The notes under the pieces: generated by a model
Databases searched by the model: none
Told to the model about the DNA's origin: nothing
The model's input: the letters and a program-made list of their open reading frames with translations, nothing else
DNA from: Chloroflexota bacterium
GTDB taxonomy: Bacteria; Chloroflexota; Chloroflexia; Chloroflexales; Roseiflexaceae
Length of the DNA: 64,000 nucleotides
Assembly: GCA_016875555.1 (NCBI GenBank)
Contig: VGPG01000001.1
Coordinates: forward strand, 41,451 to 105,450
Direction of reading: 5' to 3'
In this document: positions 21,294 to 31,929 of the stretch, piece by piece
Layout: every line of letters starts with the position of its first letter
Position numbering within the stretch: position 1 is the stretch's first letter
Translations under genes and position numbers: made by a program

Positions 21294-24200
21294 ATGCTCG
21301 AAATCAACGATTTCAGTTCCATTCGCATCAGCTTGGCTTCTCCAGAGGCCATTCGTGGATGGTCCAAAGGTGAAGTCACCAAGCCCGAGACCATTAACTA
21401 CCGCACCCTGAAGCCCGAGCGCGATGGCCTCTTCTGTGAGAAGATCTTCGGCCCAACCCGCGACTGGGAGTGCTACTGTGGCAAGTACAAGCGCGTCCGC
21501 TATCGTGGCGTCGTCTGTGACAAGTGTGGCGTCGAGGTGACTCGCTCAAAGGTCCGCCGTGAGCGCATGGGACACATCCAACTCGCTACACCGGTCAGTC
21601 ACATCTGGTTTGTCAAGGGCTCACCAAGCCGTCTCAGCTTGTTGCTCGACATTACCCCGCGTAATTTGGAGCGTGTCCTCTACTTCGCTGCGTACATTGT
21701 GACCAACGTCGATGAAGAGATGCGTGCCGAAATACGCGCCGAACTTGAGGCATTCTACGACGACAAAATCGCCACCCTCGAGCGCGATGCCGATAACAAG
21801 AAGGGACAAATCGCCACCGACTTGTCCAGTGATTTGGTTGATTTCGGTCATCAACAAACTGAAAAAGCCGACTCATCCAATCGACAAATCGCCGATCTCG
21901 AAGCACAGCGTCGATCACTGAAGAGTGAGTACGAATCACTGCGCGAACAACTCGAAAATCGCGAAGGTGAAAAGGTCGAAGAAGACTTGCTCTTCCGCTC
22001 CCACGTCTTAGTCGAAGAAGGCCGCGCCATCCGCGAAGAGACCATCGATTTACTTGATGAGCTGTATGAGCGTGAGACGGCTCAGTTCGATGCACAAGCC
22101 CAACAAATCTCGGACAACGATCTCTTGCGGAGCGCCAGCCGCGAACAGCTCGAGCAAACTGCGCGTGCAGAACAAAACCGCATCAGCGAAAAGCGCGACC
22201 GTGATATCGACCAGATGCTTAAAGAGAAGAAGCAGAAGCTCGATGCCCTCGACGCCATTCGCATGAAACGCATCCTGAGCGAAACAGACTATCGCGATTT
22301 GCGCGATATCGCTCCTGGTGTCTTTAAAGCTGAGATGGGCGCAAGTGCCATCCGCGATCTCATCGCCCGCACCGTTGACCTCGACGGCTTGGCAACAGTG
22401 CTCCAGGATGAAATCAACAACACCAGCAATAGCCCCAAGCGCAAGAAGTTGACCAAGCGCCTGCGCGTAGTTGAAGCCTTCCGCAAGAGCGGCAACAAAC
22501 CAGAGTGGATGATTATGACCGTTCTACCGGTCATCCCACCCGACTTGCGTCCCATGGTCCAACTCGACGGCGGACGCTTTGCTACCTCAGACCTCAATGA
22601 TCTCTATCGTCGCGTCATTAATCGCAACAATCGCTTGAAACGATTGATGGAGCTCAATGCGCCCGATATCATCGTCCGCAACGAAAAGCGCATGCTCCAA
22701 GAGGCCGTCGATGCTCTCATCGATAACGGTCGTCGTGGGCGCGCTGTTAGCGGCAAGGGCAAACACCGTCTCAAGTCGCTCAGCGACATGTTGAAAGGCA
22801 AGCAAGGTCGCTTCCGTCAAAACTTGCTCGGTAAACGTGTCGACTACTCAGGCCGATCAGTAATCGTGGTTGGTCCAAGCCTTGAGCTGCATCAGTGTGG
22901 TCTGCCCAAAAAGATGGCACTCGAACTCTTCAAACCGTTCGTGATGCAACGCTTGGTGCAGAACAAAGTTGTCGGCAACATCAAAGCGGCGAAGAAGCTC
23001 GTTGAACGCGTCAAGCCAGAGGTCTGGGATGTACTCGAAGAAGTCATCAAAGACTACTTGGTCTTGCTCAACCGCGCGCCTTCGTTGCACCGCTTGTCAA
23101 TTCAGGCCTTCGAAGCCAAACTTATTGAAGGGTCGGCTATCCAGCTCCACCCACTCGTGTGTACCGCCTTTAATGCTGACTTTGACGGTGACCAGATGGC
23201 CGTACACGTGCCGTTGTCCGTCAAAGCCCAGGAAGAAGCGCGTCTGCGCATGCTCTCCAAGTACAACATCCTCTCACCAGCCACTGGTGACCCGATTATC
23301 ACGCCGTCACAGGACATTGTGCTCGGGTGCTTCTACCTCACCATCATGAATGATGGTGCCAAGGGAACTGGCAAAATCTTCACCTCAATAGAAGAAGCAT
23401 TGCTTGCATACGACAAGGGGTTTGTTGACATTCAGGCGCCGATTTTTGTGCGTATGCAAGGAGTCAAGCTCCAAGGCGATAACGTCAAGGCGACCAAAGA
23501 TGGCAAGAAGATTCCCGCCGAAGTGCGCAAATTGCCCGATGGTCCGAATGGCGAATCACGCATGCTACTCGAGACATCGGTTGGCCGCTTGATTTTCAAT
23601 CAAGAACTACTTGCGCCATTGCAGTATCGCAATCACGAGGTCATCAAAGATAGCCTCAAGCACATCATTGCCGACTGTTACAAGTACTACACCAACGTCG
23701 ATAACTTAAGCGAAGCAGACCTCAACACGATTCGCACCAAGTACCCGAATCGCCATTTCAGCGTCGAAGAATTAACACGCTACTATGGTTCGGAGCGTAC
23801 CGCCGAACAGGCCGACAAAATCAAAGCCCTCGGATTCCATTACGCCATGCGTGGCGGTATGACCGTCGGCGTGCGCGACATCCAAGTACCCACCGAAAAG
23901 GTCGGTATCATCGCCCAAGCAGAATCTGAGCGTGATGCCACCCAGCGACGCTACATGCGTGGCTTGATGACCGAAGATGAGCGCTACAACAAAGTCATCA
24001 ACATTTGGCGTGATGCCGGTGAAAAGATGACCAAGCAGGTCCGTGCGGTGAACGAGGTCCATGCCGAAAGTCTGGATACCGTTACCCCGAACCAAGTCAA
24101 ACGCTTTAACCCGGTCTCGATGATGGTGACCTCAAAGGCCCGCGGTAACATCAACCAGTTGACGCAGCTTTCGGGCATGCGTGGGTTGATGGCCGACCCA

Positions 24201-25880
24201 TCAGGCAAAGTCATTGAGTTGCCGATCAAATCCAACTTCCGCGAGGGGTTGTCGGTGCTCGAGTACTTCGTATCGACACACGGTGGTCGTAAGGGTCTCG
24301 CAGACACCGCGTTGCGTACCGCAGATGCCGGTTACTTGACCCGCCGTCTGATTGACGTCGCCCAAGACAACATCGTCACCATGGAAGACTGTGGGAGCAC
24401 AGAGTCACTCCTGCTCCACAGCAACGATGACGACGAAGTCATGAAGCCACTTCATCAGCGCGTCATTGGTCGTGTCACCGCCGAACCAATTCATGCACTC
24501 GACGGAAGTCTCCTGCTTGATACCAATGAAGAGATTCATGAGGATGTTGCGGGCCTGTTACCCACCAACAACATTCGATATGTGCGCATCCGTACGCCAC
24601 TCTACTGCCAAGCCGAATACGGTATTTGTCGTAAGTGCTACGGCCGTAACTTGGCCACCGGTAAATTGGTCGAAATCGGCGAAGCCGTCGGCATCATTGC
24701 CGCACAATCAATCGGTGAACCCGGTACACAGCTGACGTTGCGTACCTTCCACACCGGTGGTTCGGCCACGGCTGCAGACATCACACAAGGGTTACCACGT
24801 ATCATCGAAATTTTCGAGGCACGTGTCAAAGCCGAAACCAAAGCCACGTTGGCCGAACAAGATGGCGTGCTTACCCAAGATAAGAACGACAACAAGCACA
24901 CCTTGCGGATTGACGATGAAGGCAGTGTCAATGACGAGCAAATCATGCCCGATCATTACGTCGCCGAAGTCGAACATGGGGCACAGGTCCACAAAAACCA
25001 AGTGATTGCCCGCAGTAATCGTACGGACATCGGCGGTCAACCAATGCGTGCCCGGCAAGATGGTGTCGCCATGGTCTCAGGTCGCGTGATTAATGTGGTC
25101 GCCACATATCACGAAATCGCCGAACACACCGTGGCCATAACTGCCCGCCTGCGCAAGGGTCTCGATAGTGGCAACCACGTCTATGTCGGCCAGTTCTTGA
25201 CCGAGGGTGCCGCCCACCCACAAGAGCTCCTTGAGCTCCAAGGACGCGACGTGTTGCAGAACTACCTGGTCAAGGAAGCCCAAAAGGTCTACCGTAGCCA
25301 AGGTGTGGACATTGACGATAAGCACATCGAAGTCATCATCCGCCAAATGCTCCGCCGCGTGCGTATCGCCGATCCAGGTGACACACACTATCTGCACGGC
25401 GAGACCGTCGACCAGGTCGAGTTGATGCGCGTTAACGCTGAAGTCTGGTCACAAGGTGGTATGCCTGCCGTAGCAACGTCACATCTGCTCGGTATCACCC
25501 GCGCCTCGTTGACCACGGATAGTTTCTTGTCGGCTGCATCGTTCCAAGAGACCACTCGTGTCTTGACCGAAGCCGCTATCACCGGCAAGATTGACTACTT
25601 GCGTGGTCTCAAAGAGAACGTGGTCATCGGTAAGCTTATTCCTGCCGGTACTGGTGCCGAAGAGCGCCGCCGTATCGCCATCAAAGCCGAAGAGGATGCC
25701 GCCAAGCAGGTTGCCGCATCAACCCATGATGCCGTTGCCGTTGCCGAAGCACCAACCACCAAAGATCCCGAGAATGAGCCAGTCATGGTAGCAACCCTCC
25801 GCACGCCCACCATGAGCGACGAAGAGTTGGCTGCACGCCAAATGGCTGAAGCACTCCGCAAGGATTTACCTCCGCAATAA
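21294..25880 (+). CDS. rpoC: DNA-directed RNA polymerase subunit beta'
   Basis: 1528 residues. Zinc-site cysteines are C60, C62, C75 and C78; the catalytic magnesium motif [10 protein letters not shown] is at 627-636; the trigger-loop/bridge region includes [23 protein letters not shown] and the late [23 protein letters not shown] is intact. Residues about 141-325 form a charged, predicted coiled-coil insertion between the N-terminal clamp segment [13 protein letters not shown] and the conserved [13 protein letters not shown]. It is followed by a strong terminator and pairs with rpoB in a two-gene operon. Confidence 0.98.
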   Translation: MLEINDFSSIRISLASPEAIRGWSKGEVTKPETINYRTLKPERDGLFCEKIFGPTRDWECYCGKYKRVRYRGVVCDKCGVEVTRSKVRRERMGHIQLATPVSHIWFVKGSPSRLSLLLDITPRNLERVLYFAAYIVTNVDEEMRAEIRAELEAFYDDKIATLERDADNKKGQIATDLSSDLVDFGHQQTEKADSSNRQIADLEAQRRSLKSEYESLREQLENREGEKVEEDLLFRSHVLVEEGRAIREETIDLLDELYERETAQFDAQAQQISDNDLLRSASREQLEQTARAEQNRISEKRDRDIDQMLKEKKQKLDALDAIRMKRILSETDYRDLRDIAPGVFKAEMGASAIRDLIARTVDLDGLATVLQDEINNTSNSPKRKKLTKRLRVVEAFRKSGNKPEWMIMTVLPVIPPDLRPMVQLDGGRFATSDLNDLYRRVINRNNRLKRLMELNAPDIIVRNEKRMLQEAVDALIDNGRRGRAVSGKGKHRLKSLSDMLKGKQGRFRQNLLGKRVDYSGRSVIVVGPSLELHQCGLPKKMALELFKPFVMQRLVQNKVVGNIKAAKKLVERVKPEVWDVLEEVIKDYLVLLNRAPSLHRLSIQAFEAKLIEGSAIQLHPLVCTAFNADFDGDQMAVHVPLSVKAQEEARLRMLSKYNILSPATGDPIITPSQDIVLGCFYLTIMNDGAKGTGKIFTSIEEALLAYDKGFVDIQAPIFVRMQGVKLQGDNVKATKDGKKIPAEVRKLPDGPNGESRMLLETSVGRLIFNQELLAPLQYRNHEVIKDSLKHIIADCYKYYTNVDNLSEADLNTIRTKYPNRHFSVEELTRYYGSERTAEQADKIKALGFHYAMRGGMTVGVRDIQVPTEKVGIIAQAESERDATQRRYMRGLMTEDERYNKVINIWRDAGEKMTKQVRAVNEVHAESLDTVTPNQVKRFNPVSMMVTSKARGNINQLTQLSGMRGLMADPSGKVIELPIKSNFREGLSVLEYFVSTHGGRKGLADTALRTADAGYLTRRLIDVAQDNIVTMEDCGSTESLLLHSNDDDEVMKPLHQRVIGRVTAEPIHALDGSLLLDTNEEIHEDVAGLLPTNNIRYVRIRTPLYCQAEYGICRKCYGRNLATGKLVEIGEAVGIIAAQSIGEPGTQLTLRTFHTGGSATAADITQGLPRIIEIFEARVKAETKATLAEQDGVLTQDKNDNKHTLRIDDEGSVNDEQIMPDHYVAEVEHGAQVHKNQVIARSNRTDIGGQPMRARQDGVAMVSGRVINVVATYHEIAEHTVAITARLRKGLDSGNHVYVGQFLTEGAAHPQELLELQGRDVLQNYLVKEAQKVYRSQGVDIDDKHIEVIIRQMLRRVRIADPGDTHYLHGETVDQVELMRVNAEVWSQGGMPAVATSHLLGITRASLTTDSFLSAASFQETTRVLTEAAITGKIDYLRGLKENVVIGKLIPAGTGAEERRRIAIKAEEDAAKQVAASTHDAVAVAEAPTTKDPENEPVMVATLRTPTMSDEELAARQMAEALRKDLPPQ

Positions 25881-25909
25881 TAAGGTCAACTAATCCCATC
25901 TCCGTATAC

Positions 25910-25950
25910 CACAAACGCCCCCAAGATTCATCATCTTGGGGGCGTTTGTG
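25910..25950. terminator. Strong bidirectional terminator after rpoC
   Basis: CACAAACGCCCCCAAGAT-tcatc-ATCTTGGGGGCGTTTGTG, an 18-bp perfect stem between the convergent rpoC and LLM-oxidoreductase genes. Confidence 0.9.
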
Positions 25951-25963
25951 ATGGATACCTCAC

Positions 25964-26926
25964 TTAAAACCGCTTTACCACCTCTTCGGCAAACTGTGCC
26001 ACCCGCTCACGTTCGTACGCCACTCGTGGCAAATATGCGATGATGTAATCGGCTCCGGCATCTACCAGTTGCCCGACTCGCTCACGTACTTGCTCGGGCG
26101 TACCTACAAATGTCGCCTTACGGAAATCCTCAAGGCTCGCCTTGCCACGCGCTTTGGCAGTCGCACGTTCAGGATCCTCACCCGGATTAATCATAAAGAC
26201 GTTAAGGTTTGTGCTCTTTGCAATGGTCGCATAATCGCGGCCGAGTACATCACAGTGCTCCTTGAGCACGGCCAATTTTTGACGGACAGTCTCGGGATTG
26301 CCACCACCCACATTACATGCCTGTCCGTACTTCGCTACCAACTTTAACGTCACTTTTTCGCCACCACCGCCCAACCACAATGGTATATGCGGCGACTGAA
26401 TGCCTTTGGGCTCATTAATTGGACCATCAATCGAATAGAATTTGCCCTTATACACCGGCTTTTCTTCGGTCCACATTTTGACAATGATTTCGACGGCCTC
26501 GCGGAACGCACGCATACGCTCGGGGACATCGGGGAACCCGTAGCCGTACGCACGCCATTCATGCTCATACCACCCTGCGCCCAATCCGCACAACAACCGA
26601 CCAGCACTCATCACATCAATCGTTGACACAATTTTGGCCAGGAGTGCCGGGTTGCGATACCCATTACACGTCACCATCTGACCAATCTTGATAGAACGCG
26701 TATCACGTGCGAGACCAGCCGTGATTGACCAACACTCAAATGTCGTCTCCATCTCAGGGGTTGGTACCGTATGAAAATGATCGTACACCCAAATTGAATC
26801 AAACCCGGCCTGCTCTGCATCACGACCAACTGCGGTCATCGCCTCGTACTGCGCTAATGGATCGCGAATCTCGACAAGATCCATACGCCAACCTTGTGGC
26901 ACAAAGACTCCGAACTTCACACTCAT
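25964..26926 (-). CDS. LLM-class F420-dependent oxidoreductase
   Basis: 320 residues with the luciferase-like TIM barrel: GVFVPQG start, GFDSIWVYDHFHTVP, the TCNGYRNPALLAKIVSTIDVMSAGRLLCGLGAGWYE block diagnostic of LLM enzymes, and PLWLGGGGEK. It ends near GADYIIAYLPR. Members use F420 or FMN to oxidise or reduce small molecules; the substrate is unknown. An AAGGAG site precedes the ATG. Single gene, bounded by terminators on both sides. Confidence 0.9.
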   Translation of the reverse strand: MSVKFGVFVPQGWRMDLVEIRDPLAQYEAMTAVGRDAEQAGFDSIWVYDHFHTVPTPEMETTFECWSITAGLARDTRSIKIGQMVTCNGYRNPALLAKIVSTIDVMSAGRLLCGLGAGWYEHEWRAYGYGFPDVPERMRAFREAVEIIVKMWTEEKPVYKGKFYSIDGPINEPKGIQSPHIPLWLGGGGEKVTLKLVAKYGQACNVGGGNPETVRQKLAVLKEHCDVLGRDYATIAKSTNLNVFMINPGEDPERATAKARGKASLEDFRKATFVGTPEQVRERVGQLVDAGADYIIAYLPRVAYERERVAQFAEEVVKRF

Positions 26927-27095
26927 GGACTTACTCCTTGTTCAAGTTAGAAGTTACACGTATTGGAAATTACATCTTCTGGGGCACAATCGTACAATAG
27001 CACAATTTTTGCTTTTTTTGTGCATCAAAACTCATTCTTCCGGCACGAATACCGGAATAGATGTGCACACCCGCACGGCCCTATGTCGTGTATGC

Positions 27096-27140
27096 ACAAA
27101 AACCCCGCTCTGTACCGGCACATTCGGTACAGAGCGGGAT
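27096..27140 (-). terminator. Rho-independent terminator of the RNR gene
   Basis: On the minus strand TCCCGCTCTGTACC pairs with GGTACAGAGCGGGG and is followed by TTTTT. It lies just past the stop at 27156. Confidence 0.88.
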
Positions 27141-27155
27141 GAATACGCGAACCAT

Positions 27156-29441
27156 CTACGTCAACGATACCTCACATGCACCACCGACACAGGCCAGCTC
27201 TTGCGCCGCATTCGTGAGGTCACTCTCCTCGTAGCGCCATACTTTACTGAAGTCAATCTCCGGGAAGGTTGCTGCCAACTTCTCGTACTCTTCCTTGGTG
27301 ACTTCAACGTATGGCATTTGTGCATATTGAGCATCAAAAGTTGGCAAGAACGACATACCACCTACTTGCTCACGATGCTCCCATACCCACTTCATCACAT
27401 CAAGCACCTCTTCGGGGCGATAGGTGATGGTCACCGATGGGTTGTGTTCGGTCCAGAAGAGCTTGTTCTGCAACCAGAACTCACACTGCTGAATTGCACT
27501 CACATCACCACGAGTGATGGAACCATCTGGTGACTTCATGGGGAAGTGAACGACCCAAGTCGTTGCGTTATCCACTGTCTGGCCATTCTCGGGATCCATC
27601 GGCACGCCGGCATCACGCAACACCTTGAAGATGGGCGAATGGACCGAGACGCGCACATTACGGATATAGTATGGCGCCCACCGTGGGTGCAAACCACTGG
27701 CACAATTCAACAACTGCGATGAATTACCGCTGGGCTTGACACAGGTGATTGAGGCCGATTGGTTGATGCCCAACTTGCTGGCAACATCACGGTTCACCTC
27801 AATTGACACTTCACGCAACTGGCGCTTGAACTGCGCATCTTGGGCGGCAACACTGTCCATTTGGCCAGTGATATCAACACCCAACAAACGCTCTTCTTCA
27901 CAGTTCTTCTGCCACTGAGGGCGCAATCCGGGGAAGTTGGTAGCCAACGACTGAATTGAACCGATGATGGTGGCAACTTCGACCTTCTCACGCAATGTCT
28001 CATACGTGTCATCGGCACGTGCCACTGCCGCGGTCAAGTTACAGAACTGCCATGGGCGCAAGTTAATTTCACCACACGGGTTGGTGCCGAATTCGGCTTC
28101 TTTACGTCGGGCCGGCTTCATCGTGTTGGCACCTTCACGGTTGAAGATACCAGGCTCACCACGACCCGAATCGACCATCTCCATGAACTGGTGAATGAAT
28201 TCGTGCTGTGTCAACCCGCCAACCGGCCATACCGCCGAATTGTTGGCGTTCCAACGATGGCTGTTCTCACGCTCGAAATCGCCACTCTTTGACTGCAACA
28301 GCTCCTGATCATCCGGATCAAACAGCGAAATCATCGCCGTACGACGTACACCGCCTGATACCGCTGCGTTACCTACCACACACATCATGTCGTGTGCATC
28401 AATCGGTCGCAAGAACGAACCCTGGCGAGAGAAGATCTTTCGACGCATGAAATCAAGCGTGACACGGAGTGGCTCAGGACCTGAGGCACGACCACCCTTG
28501 ATGCGCAATGCGGTACCGGCTGGACGCAACAACGACAAGTCGAAGTGCACATCGCCACCATCCCACCATGTCTGCAAGCCGAAGCGCAATGCGTCAGCCC
28601 AACCCTCTGCAGAGTCCTCTACCACGTACGTCACTGGGGCCAAACCCTTCTGACGTTTGATACGTGGGAAATTCTCGACATACTTGCTCTCAACCGAATA
28701 TCCGACACCACACCCAGCCATCGAAATAATCAATGCCTCAACAAATGAGTCGATACTCTCTACTGGCTGATAACTGCAGTTGTAGATTGCAATATTGTTG
28801 CGTCTGGCCGCTGGACCGGCCATAGCCAACAACCGCATGGATGGCATCGCACGCATCTCCAAAACGGCCTTGCGCACACGCTCATACGTCTCACGAGGCA
28901 AACGATCGCCTGCCAACTCGTACAAGTAGTCAACGGATCGGTCAACTGTCTCGATCCATGTCTCACGGCGCCCTAACTCGTAGTTGAACCGTGAATACTT
29001 GTCGAAAAACTGAAACTTCTGCAACGCAGTAGGAAAGTATTTGTCCGATGCCGCAAACGCCGCTCGCACTTCTTCAGGAATTGGCCGACGCTCGCGCTCT
29101 TTGGCACGCTCTGCACGATACAAAATATATCGCTTGGCCGCCTCAAACTCACCTGCTGCCTGCAGTACCATCTCAACGATGTCCTGCACATCTTCAACTG
29201 TTGGCGTACCACGCGTTGACTTCGCTGCCACAATATTAACAACACGTCTGGTTAATTCGTGTACTGAAGTACTCGGCTCACGTCCAAAGCTTTGGAAACA
29301 ACGCATAATCGCATTCTCAATACGATTTGCGTCAAATGTGACTTGTCGACCATCGCGCTTGAAGATTGTCTGCGGTACCTGAATACCACTTTCTTGCGAT
29401 GATGCTGAATCCGACGATACCATCGTCTCTTCTAAGGTCAT
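27156..29441 (-). CDS. nrdJ: Adenosylcobalamin-dependent ribonucleoside-triphosphate reductase (class II)
   Basis: 761 residues from the ATG at 29441, with GGGGAGG 6 bases upstream. An N-terminal ATP-cone (IFKRDGRQVTFDANRIENAI, to about residue 110) precedes the barrel. The radical cysteine and glutamate are in FGTNPCGEI (C456, E458); C222 (in YNCSYQP) and C467 form the likely redox pair, with the C456-to-C467 spacing of 11 seen in the Lactobacillus enzyme. The tail CVGGACE carries the C-x4-C shuttle. It makes deoxynucleotides with a B12 cofactor and needs no oxygen. Monocistronic, with a candidate NrdR box about 160 bases upstream. I looked for a cobalamin riboswitch and did not see one. Confidence 0.94.
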   Translation of the reverse strand: MTLEETMVSSDSASSQESGIQVPQTIFKRDGRQVTFDANRIENAIMRCFQSFGREPSTSVHELTRRVVNIVAAKSTRGTPTVEDVQDIVEMVLQAAGEFEAAKRYILYRAERAKERERRPIPEEVRAAFAASDKYFPTALQKFQFFDKYSRFNYELGRRETWIETVDRSVDYLYELAGDRLPRETYERVRKAVLEMRAMPSMRLLAMAGPAARRNNIAIYNCSYQPVESIDSFVEALIISMAGCGVGYSVESKYVENFPRIKRQKGLAPVTYVVEDSAEGWADALRFGLQTWWDGGDVHFDLSLLRPAGTALRIKGGRASGPEPLRVTLDFMRRKIFSRQGSFLRPIDAHDMMCVVGNAAVSGGVRRTAMISLFDPDDQELLQSKSGDFERENSHRWNANNSAVWPVGGLTQHEFIHQFMEMVDSGRGEPGIFNREGANTMKPARRKEAEFGTNPCGEINLRPWQFCNLTAAVARADDTYETLREKVEVATIIGSIQSLATNFPGLRPQWQKNCEEERLLGVDITGQMDSVAAQDAQFKRQLREVSIEVNRDVASKLGINQSASITCVKPSGNSSQLLNCASGLHPRWAPYYIRNVRVSVHSPIFKVLRDAGVPMDPENGQTVDNATTWVVHFPMKSPDGSITRGDVSAIQQCEFWLQNKLFWTEHNPSVTITYRPEEVLDVMKWVWEHREQVGGMSFLPTFDAQYAQMPYVEVTKEEYEKLAATFPEIDFSKVWRYEESDLTNAAQELACVGGACEVSLT

Positions 29442-29599
29442 GATCACCCTCCCCAGAGATTACAAATACATGACACGAATACCGCTTATTATCCCTCTCA
29501 GACGCCATTTCACACCACCTACACACCTTAATACTACACAGTGTAATGGTATTTTGTGGTGAACAAACGAGGGCTAAAATACTTCATTTCAGCCCAGAA

Positions 29600-29615
29600 A
29601 CACAACATATAGTGG
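29600..29615. promoter_or_regulatory. Candidate NrdR box upstream of nrdJ
   Basis: ACACAACATATAGTGG closely matches the 16-bp NrdR palindrome ACACTATATATAGTGT. A weaker half-match with CACAGTGT ends at 29544. NrdR represses RNR genes when dATP is high. The nrdR gene is not in the window. Confidence 0.5.
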
Positions 29616-29725
29616 TGTCTGCGTGGGAGAGGTAACTAAATAGCGTACAGGTATGCTAACATAGCGAGCGTTGTCTGTCAAGCAGTTTTCATAGAAGAAT
29701 TAATTCACCGAGACCGAAGAGATTA

Positions 29726-29754
29726 TTGACATTGGTCCTGAGTTACGTTAACAT
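29726..29754 (+). promoter_or_regulatory. Promoter of the oligopeptide transporter operon
   Basis: TTGACA, 17-base spacer, TAACAT, giving a leader of about 115 nt before the GTG at 29877. With the NrdR box this accounts for most of the 29442-29876 intergenic stretch. Confidence 0.6.
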
Positions 29755-29876
29755 TCCAACTTACGAATACCAAAATTGTAGGCGTACTCATACCCGTGTG
29801 TACACGTGGATATCAGGTTCAAACTGCGTTTTGGAGTAGTTCGCAACAGGTTCTCAATCAAACAGGAGAAGAGATC

Positions 29877-31823
29877 GTGAAGAAGCAGCACATTTTGCGT
29901 CGTGCCGCAATTCTCTTTGTCGCTGCCGTGGTTGCGCCGATGATTGCTGCGTGTGGTGGTTCAGCCGCCACCGAGCCACAAGTCATCCGCGAGACGGTTG
30001 TGGTCAAAGAGACGAGTGCCCCTATCGTCGAGACGGTCGTCGTCAAGGAAGAAGTTGAAGTCGCCAAGGACACGTCCTTCACCACCCCTCACCCAATTTT
30101 GGGTGATGTAAAGGTTCGTCAGGCAATTGCTCACTGTGTCAATCGACCAGAGTTGATCAAGTCGGTCTATCCGTTCTTGACTGACGAGCAACAACAGGGT
30201 TTGTTGATGGACACCTTCTTGCCCAAGAGTCACTGGGCTGCCAACAACACCAGCATTGTCAGCTACCCATTCGATCCAGAGAAGGGTATGGCATTGTTGA
30301 AGGAAGCCGGTTGGGAAGAGGGCTTTAATGCCGACGGCTTGCCGTTGTTCCTCAAGTTCACCACCACCAATGCTGCCTTCCGTCAAACATGGGCAACCGT
30401 GCTTGAGCAGCAGTTGAAAGACAACTGTGGCATCGCGATTTCACGCACCCATGCCCCAGGCTCATGGTGGTTCGGTGACACCACAGGTTTGTCACGCCGC
30501 GACTTCGAGTTGGGTGCCTTCGCATGGGTCGGTCAGACCGATCCAGGCGGTATCTCACTCTACGCCTGTAACCAGATTCCACTGCCCAGCAACAACTGGG
30601 AGGGTCAGAACTACATGGGTTGGTGTAACGAGACGGCCAGCAAGGCCATCATCGCCGCCAACAACACCTTGGACAAGGCCGAGCGCGTCAAGCAGTACGC
30701 CATCGTCCAAGAAGAGTTCACCAAAGACATGGTCAGCTTGCCACTCTTCAATCGCTTGGAGGCCGCCGCTGCCAACAAGAACTTGAAGAACTTCAAGCCA
30801 AACCCAACCGAATACTACACCTGGAACGTCGAGGAGTGGGAGCTCGCAGGTAAGGACACCGTCGTGTTGGCCTTCACCCAGGAGCCAGCATCACTCTACA
30901 CGTTGGTTGAGAGCGCCGCTGTGGCCACCACCGCCGCTGGCTTGCTCAGCGCCCGTGGCGTCACCAGCCTCGACTACGACTACCAAGCCGTTGGTATGAC
31001 TAAGTTGCCATCAATCGGCGACGGTGCCACCAATGAAGATGTCGAAGTCAAGGCCGGCGACATGGTGTGGACCACCTCAGGCGAGGCAGTAGCCTTAGCC
31101 GAGGGTGTTGAAGTCACCAATGCGGCTGGTGAGACCGTCGTGTGGGACGGCAGCAGTGCATTGACCATGAAGAAACTGACCGTCAGCTTCGAGATGAAGC
31201 CCGGCATGAAGTGGCAAGATGGCATCCCAGTCAGCAAGGCTGACTACGAGCTCGGCTACAAGGTATCATGTGACCCTGAGTCAGGTGCCACCACCTTCAC
31301 CTTCTGTGATTCAGTTGCCACCTTCACCCAGGAGAGCGACACCAAGCAGACCTTGGTATTCCACCCTGGCGTGCAGTGGCCAACCTTCTACACCGGTGGC
31401 TTCGGTGCATCACCAGCCCACCAGGTCATCGAGAGTGATGGACCATACAAGGGTAAGAAGTTGGCAGAGGTCCCAGCCAAGGATTGGCCAACCTTGCCAG
31501 AAGTCGCCGAGAAGCCATTGAGCACCGGACCATACAAGATCGTCTCATGGGAGAAGGGTCAGAAGATGGTATTCGAGGCCAATGAGAACTACTACGGCAA
31601 TGCCCCCAAGATCAAGAACTTGGTCATCCAGTTCTATGAGGACACCAATGCCGCAGTGGCTGCGCTCTTGACCGGTAACGTGGATGTCGTCGGTACCGAG
31701 ACCCTTGGTGCCGGTGCCGAGGTTGAGACAGTCGTCAAGGCCGCCGAAGAAGGCAAGTTGCAAGTCCAGACGTTGGCCAGCCCAACCTGGGAGCACATTG
31801 ACTTCAACCTCTTCATCAAGTAA
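29877..31823 (+). CDS. Oligopeptide ABC transporter substrate-binding lipoprotein, family 5, with swapped halves
   Basis: 648 residues from a GTG with AGGAGA 8 bases upstream; the frame extends 27 codons further but without signal-peptide sense. A lipoprotein signal ends in IAAC with C26 as lipid anchor, then a VVVKE-type linker (to about 70). Residues 71-323 match the C-terminal half of SBP family 5 (VRQAIAHCVNRPELIKSVYPF, YPFDPEKGMALLKEAGW, and the usual C-terminal ending YTWNVEEWEL). Residues 327-648 match the N-terminal half (VLAFTQEPASLYTLVE, VSFEMKPGMKWQDG, STGPYKIVSWEKGQKMVFEANENYY, NVDVVG) and stop at WEHIDFNLFIK, where the C-terminal half would normally begin. This is the order of a circular permutation. 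The dppBCDF-type genes follow. Confidence 0.93.
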   Translation: MKKQHILRRAAILFVAAVVAPMIAACGGSAATEPQVIRETVVVKETSAPIVETVVVKEEVEVAKDTSFTTPHPILGDVKVRQAIAHCVNRPELIKSVYPFLTDEQQQGLLMDTFLPKSHWAANNTSIVSYPFDPEKGMALLKEAGWEEGFNADGLPLFLKFTTTNAAFRQTWATVLEQQLKDNCGIAISRTHAPGSWWFGDTTGLSRRDFELGAFAWVGQTDPGGISLYACNQIPLPSNNWEGQNYMGWCNETASKAIIAANNTLDKAERVKQYAIVQEEFTKDMVSLPLFNRLEAAAANKNLKNFKPNPTEYYTWNVEEWELAGKDTVVLAFTQEPASLYTLVESAAVATTAAGLLSARGVTSLDYDYQAVGMTKLPSIGDGATNEDVEVKAGDMVWTTSGEAVALAEGVEVTNAAGETVVWDGSSALTMKKLTVSFEMKPGMKWQDGIPVSKADYELGYKVSCDPESGATTFTFCDSVATFTQESDTKQTLVFHPGVQWPTFYTGGFGASPAHQVIESDGPYKGKKLAEVPAKDWPTLPEVAEKPLSTGPYKIVSWEKGQKMVFEANENYYGNAPKIKNLVIQFYEDTNAAVAALLTGNVDVVGTETLGAGAEVETVVKAAEEGKLQVQTLASPTWEHIDFNLFIK

Positions 31824-31834
31824 TTTGTTGGTGC

Positions 31835-31884
31835 ATACCCCCAATCAGCCTGTGCTGATTGGGGGTATTTGGTCAAAATACCCC
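31835..31884 (+). terminator. Hairpin terminator with overlapping alternative hairpin
   Basis: Stem 1 pairs 31835-31849 with 31854-31868 (15 bp). Its right arm also begins stem 2, which pairs 31862-31870 with 31876-31884 (9 bp), so the two are mutually exclusive. The site lies between the binding-protein gene and the first permease gene, where partial termination commonly makes the binding protein more abundant. Confidence 0.75.
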
Positions 31885-31929
31885 TTGTTTATTCCATGAT
31901 TTAACTCACAATAGTTGGGAGCCGCTATC

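Noticed and set aside
29442..29876. Cobalamin riboswitch upstream of the B12-dependent RNR gene
   Set aside because: No B12-box-like conserved segment or multi-stem pattern seen on either strand; only an NrdR-like box and a promoter are visible.
29877..31823. Truncated pseudogene of a substrate-binding protein
   Set aside because: Both halves are complete in swapped order in one frame, with signal peptide and terminator, so it is not a simple truncation.
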